Shown here: piece after piece, positions 62,355 to 64,000 of the stretch | Numbering within the stretch: position 1 is the first letter of the stretch | Layout of the letters: every line of letters begins with the position of its first letter | Origin: Flavobacterium gilvum | GTDB lineage: Bacteria > Bacteroidota > Bacteroidia > Flavobacteriales > Flavobacteriaceae | Length of the DNA: 64,000 bases | Direction: 5' to 3' | Assembly: GCF_001761465.1 (NCBI RefSeq) | Contig: NZ_CP017479.1 | Location: 4,030,001 to 4,094,000 of the forward strand | Translations under genes and position numbers: made by a program | The notes under the pieces: model-generated | Databases searched by the model: none | Told to the model about the DNA's origin: nothing | Seen by the model: only the letters and a program-made list of their open reading frames with translations

Positions 62355-63668
62355 ATGAGAACGAAGTCTTTAAAGAAGAACAAAATAAATGTGATCACGC
62401 TAGGGTGCTCCAAAAATGTATATGACAGTGAAGTGCTGATGGGACAACTGAAAGCGAGCGGCAAAGAAGTAACCCATGAAGCCAAAGCGGAAGACGAAGG
62501 AAACATTATCGTGATTAATACTTGCGGTTTTATTGATAATGCCAAGGCAGAATCGGTGAATATGATTCTGGAATATGCCGACAAGAAAGACAAAGGACTT
62601 GTAGACAAAGTTTTTGTTACTGGTTGTTTATCTGAAAGATACAGACCGGATTTGGAAAAAGAAATTCCGAATGTAGACCAATATTTTGGAACTACGGAAT
62701 TGCCTGCTTTATTGAAGGCTTTGGGTGCCGATTACAAACATGAATTATTGGGAGAACGCTTGACAACTACTCCCAAAAACTACGCTTATTTGAAAATTTC
62801 GGAAGGTTGCGACAGGCCTTGCAGTTTTTGTGCCATCCCATTAATGAGAGGGAAAAATGTTTCGCAAACCATCGAAAAGCTGGTTAAAGAAGCGGAAGGA
62901 TTAGCCAAAAACGGTGTAAAAGAATTGATTTTGATTGCGCAGGACTTAACGTATTATGGTCTTGATTTGTATAAAAAAAGAGCTCTTGGCGATTTGCTTG
63001 AAGCATTGGTAAAAGTTGAAGGTATTGAATGGATTCGTTTGCATTACGCCTTCCCTACCGGTTTCCCGATGGATGTTCTTGAAATCATGAAACGCGAACC
63101 AAAAATTTGTAAATACATTGATATTCCGTTGCAACACATCTCGGATTCTATTTTAAAATCGATGCGTCGCGGAACTACTCAGGAAAAAACCACTCAATTA
63201 TTGAAAGACTTTAGAGCGGCGGTTCCTGGAATGGCCATCCGCACGACTTTAATCGTTGGTTATCCCGGAGAAACTGAAGAAGATTTCAATATCCTGAAAG
63301 ATTTTGTGCAGGAGATGAAGTTTGACAGAATGGGATGTTTTGCTTATTCACATGAAGAAAACACCCACGCTTATTTGTTGGAAGATGATGTTCCGGATGA
63401 TGTAAAACAAGATCGTGCCAATGAAATAATGGAATTACAATCTCAGATTTCATGGGATTTGAACCAAGAGAAAGTTGGCAAAACCTTCAGATGTATTATT
63501 GACAGAAAAGAAGGTGGCCATTTTGTTGGAAGAACAGAATTTGACAGTCCAGATGTTGATAATGAAGTTTTAATTGACGCCACAAAACACTATGTAAAAA
63601 CAGGTGAATTTGCAATGATCAAAATCATTGAGGCAACAGAATTTGATTTGTACGGAGAACCGGTTTAG
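62355..63668 (+). CDS. rimO: Ribosomal protein S12 methylthiotransferase
   Basis: The 437-aa radical-SAM enzyme adds a methylthio group to the conserved Asp of S12. The N-terminal UPF0004 domain carries Cys18, Cys57 and Cys91 for one iron-sulfur cluster. The radical-SAM core has CDRPCSFC (Cys152, Cys156, Cys159), and a C-terminal TRAM domain follows (about 370-437). IDIPLQHISDSILKSMRRG is the RimO/MiaB signature; the absence of a longer insertion favours RimO over MiaB. Confidence 0.95.
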   Translation: MRTKSLKKNKINVITLGCSKNVYDSEVLMGQLKASGKEVTHEAKAEDEGNIIVINTCGFIDNAKAESVNMILEYADKKDKGLVDKVFVTGCLSERYRPDLEKEIPNVDQYFGTTELPALLKALGADYKHELLGERLTTTPKNYAYLKISEGCDRPCSFCAIPLMRGKNVSQTIEKLVKEAEGLAKNGVKELILIAQDLTYYGLDLYKKRALGDLLEALVKVEGIEWIRLHYAFPTGFPMDVLEIMKREPKICKYIDIPLQHISDSILKSMRRGTTQEKTTQLLKDFRAAVPGMAIRTTLIVGYPGETEEDFNILKDFVQEMKFDRMGCFAYSHEENTHAYLLEDDVPDDVKQDRANEIMELQSQISWDLNQEKVGKTFRCIIDRKEGGHFVGRTEFDSPDVDNEVLIDATKHYVKTGEFAMIKIIEATEFDLYGEPV

Positions 63669-63792
63669 ATTTTTTTGATTGCTGATTTTTGATTTTAGAT
63701 TGCAGATACGGAAACATGATTACTGATTTTTTTCGATTTTTTAGATTCTTTTAATTTTTAAATTTTTTTTAGATTTTTAATTTTTTACAATT

Positions 63793-64000
63793 ATGAAGAC
63801 ATTCAAAACAATCTTTTTTGCGTTATTATTATTGCTATCTGCAAACGCTGTTTCTGCTCAATACGGAAATGGATATGGTGGTGGTTACGGAGGTGGATAT
63901 GGTGGCGGTTATGGCGGTGGCTATGGAAATGGTTACGGAAACGGCTATGGCAGGGGCAGTCAAATGTCACAAATGCCACACGAAGCTAGTAAACCAAAAG
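63793..64000 (+). CDS. Gly/Tyr-rich exported protein (3' end outside window)
   Basis: An ATG at 63793 begins MKTFKTIFFALLLLLSANAVSAQ, a signal peptide ending in AQ, followed by tandem YGGG/YGNG units and then RGSQMSQMPHEASKPK at the window edge. The repeats are 12-nt units at the DNA level. The frame is open to base 64000, so the gene is partial. It resembles short Gly/Tyr-rich secreted proteins of flavobacteria and shares its composition with the lipoprotein at 57871. The 124 bp before it are T-rich low-complexity sequence with no clear promoter. Confidence 0.75.
   Translation, partial: MKTFKTIFFALLLLLSANAVSAQYGNGYGGGYGGGYGGGYGGGYGNGYGNGYGRGSQMSQMPHEASKPK

Noticed and set aside
63669..63792. 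T-rich sequence GATTTTTGATTTTAGATT before the last gene, also near 30950-30990
   Set aside because: Low-complexity sequence common in A+T-rich intergenic DNA; no regular unit or structure.

Overview
The window reads as a chromosomal segment of a Flavobacterium-like member of Bacteroidota. Signs of this are the A+T-rich DNA, secreted proteins whose signal peptides end in AQ or SQ, two giant proteins with the type B sorting domain of the type IX secretion system (T9SS), the flavobacterial promoter form TTG-N17-23-TAnnTTTG in front of several genes, few Shine-Dalgarno sites, and typical families (2TM-domain proteins, FadL/OmpP1, DUF2141, four-helix-bundle S23-like protein). No phage, plasmid, insertion sequence with a transposase, or CRISPR array was seen. 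The novelty here is small-scale: repeat families, decayed genes, fusions and poorly described glycosyltransferases.

Layout. 1-5.1 kb: housekeeping (FUSC-family membrane protein, malate:quinone oxidoreductase, RuvX, an orphan antitoxin-like gene divergent from dapD). 5.2-23.8 kb: a surface-glycan locus with three WaaE-like glycosyltransferases, a polysaccharide deacetylase, a heptosyltransferase-like GT9, a WaaP-like sugar kinase, several GT2 and GT4 enzymes including a GT2-GT4 fusion, two paralogous CgeB-like putative transferases, a GH99-like WbsX protein and a Wzi-like outer-membrane protein. No flippase, polymerase or ligase is present, so the locus looks like LPS core or outer-core assembly rather than a complete Wzx/Wzy system. 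23.8-29.8 kb: tRNA maintenance (TsaC-like, CCA-adding enzyme), a toxin-antitoxin pair whose toxin carries an amber stop, heme A synthase, a CDP-alcohol phosphotransferase and two thioredoxin-fold proteins. 30.2-33.4 kb: a LytS/LytTR two-component operon with three 2TM domains, one fused to the kinase, and a broken small exported-protein gene upstream.

33.4-41.4 kb: small metabolic proteins, a ClC channel plus HPP protein, a pRiA4b ORF-3-like protein, a four-helix-bundle gene bracketed by arrays of an 8-nt repeat, a nucleoid-associated protein, and two conserved unknowns. 41.6-51.3 kb: an ABC exporter, then the two T9SS cargo proteins (781 and 1489 aa), a block of palindromic repeats and a DUF2141 protein. 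51.4-64 kb: TypA/BipA, a PAS histidine kinase with a single-domain response regulator, ribosomal protein S20, three tRNA-Glu genes, ProS, a Gly/Tyr-rich lipoprotein, a FadL-like porin, an amidohydrolase, RimO and the start of a Gly/Tyr-rich exported protein.

Functional links: the tRNA genes lack an encoded CCA, which fits the CCA-adding enzyme in the same window. Convergent gene pairs are repeatedly separated by strong bidirectional hairpin terminators. Dispersed palindromes occupy most of the longer gene-free stretches (27.5, 33.5, 35.1, 37.4, 38.2, 50.5 and 62.1 kb). All family assignments come from reading motifs by eye; no database search was run.
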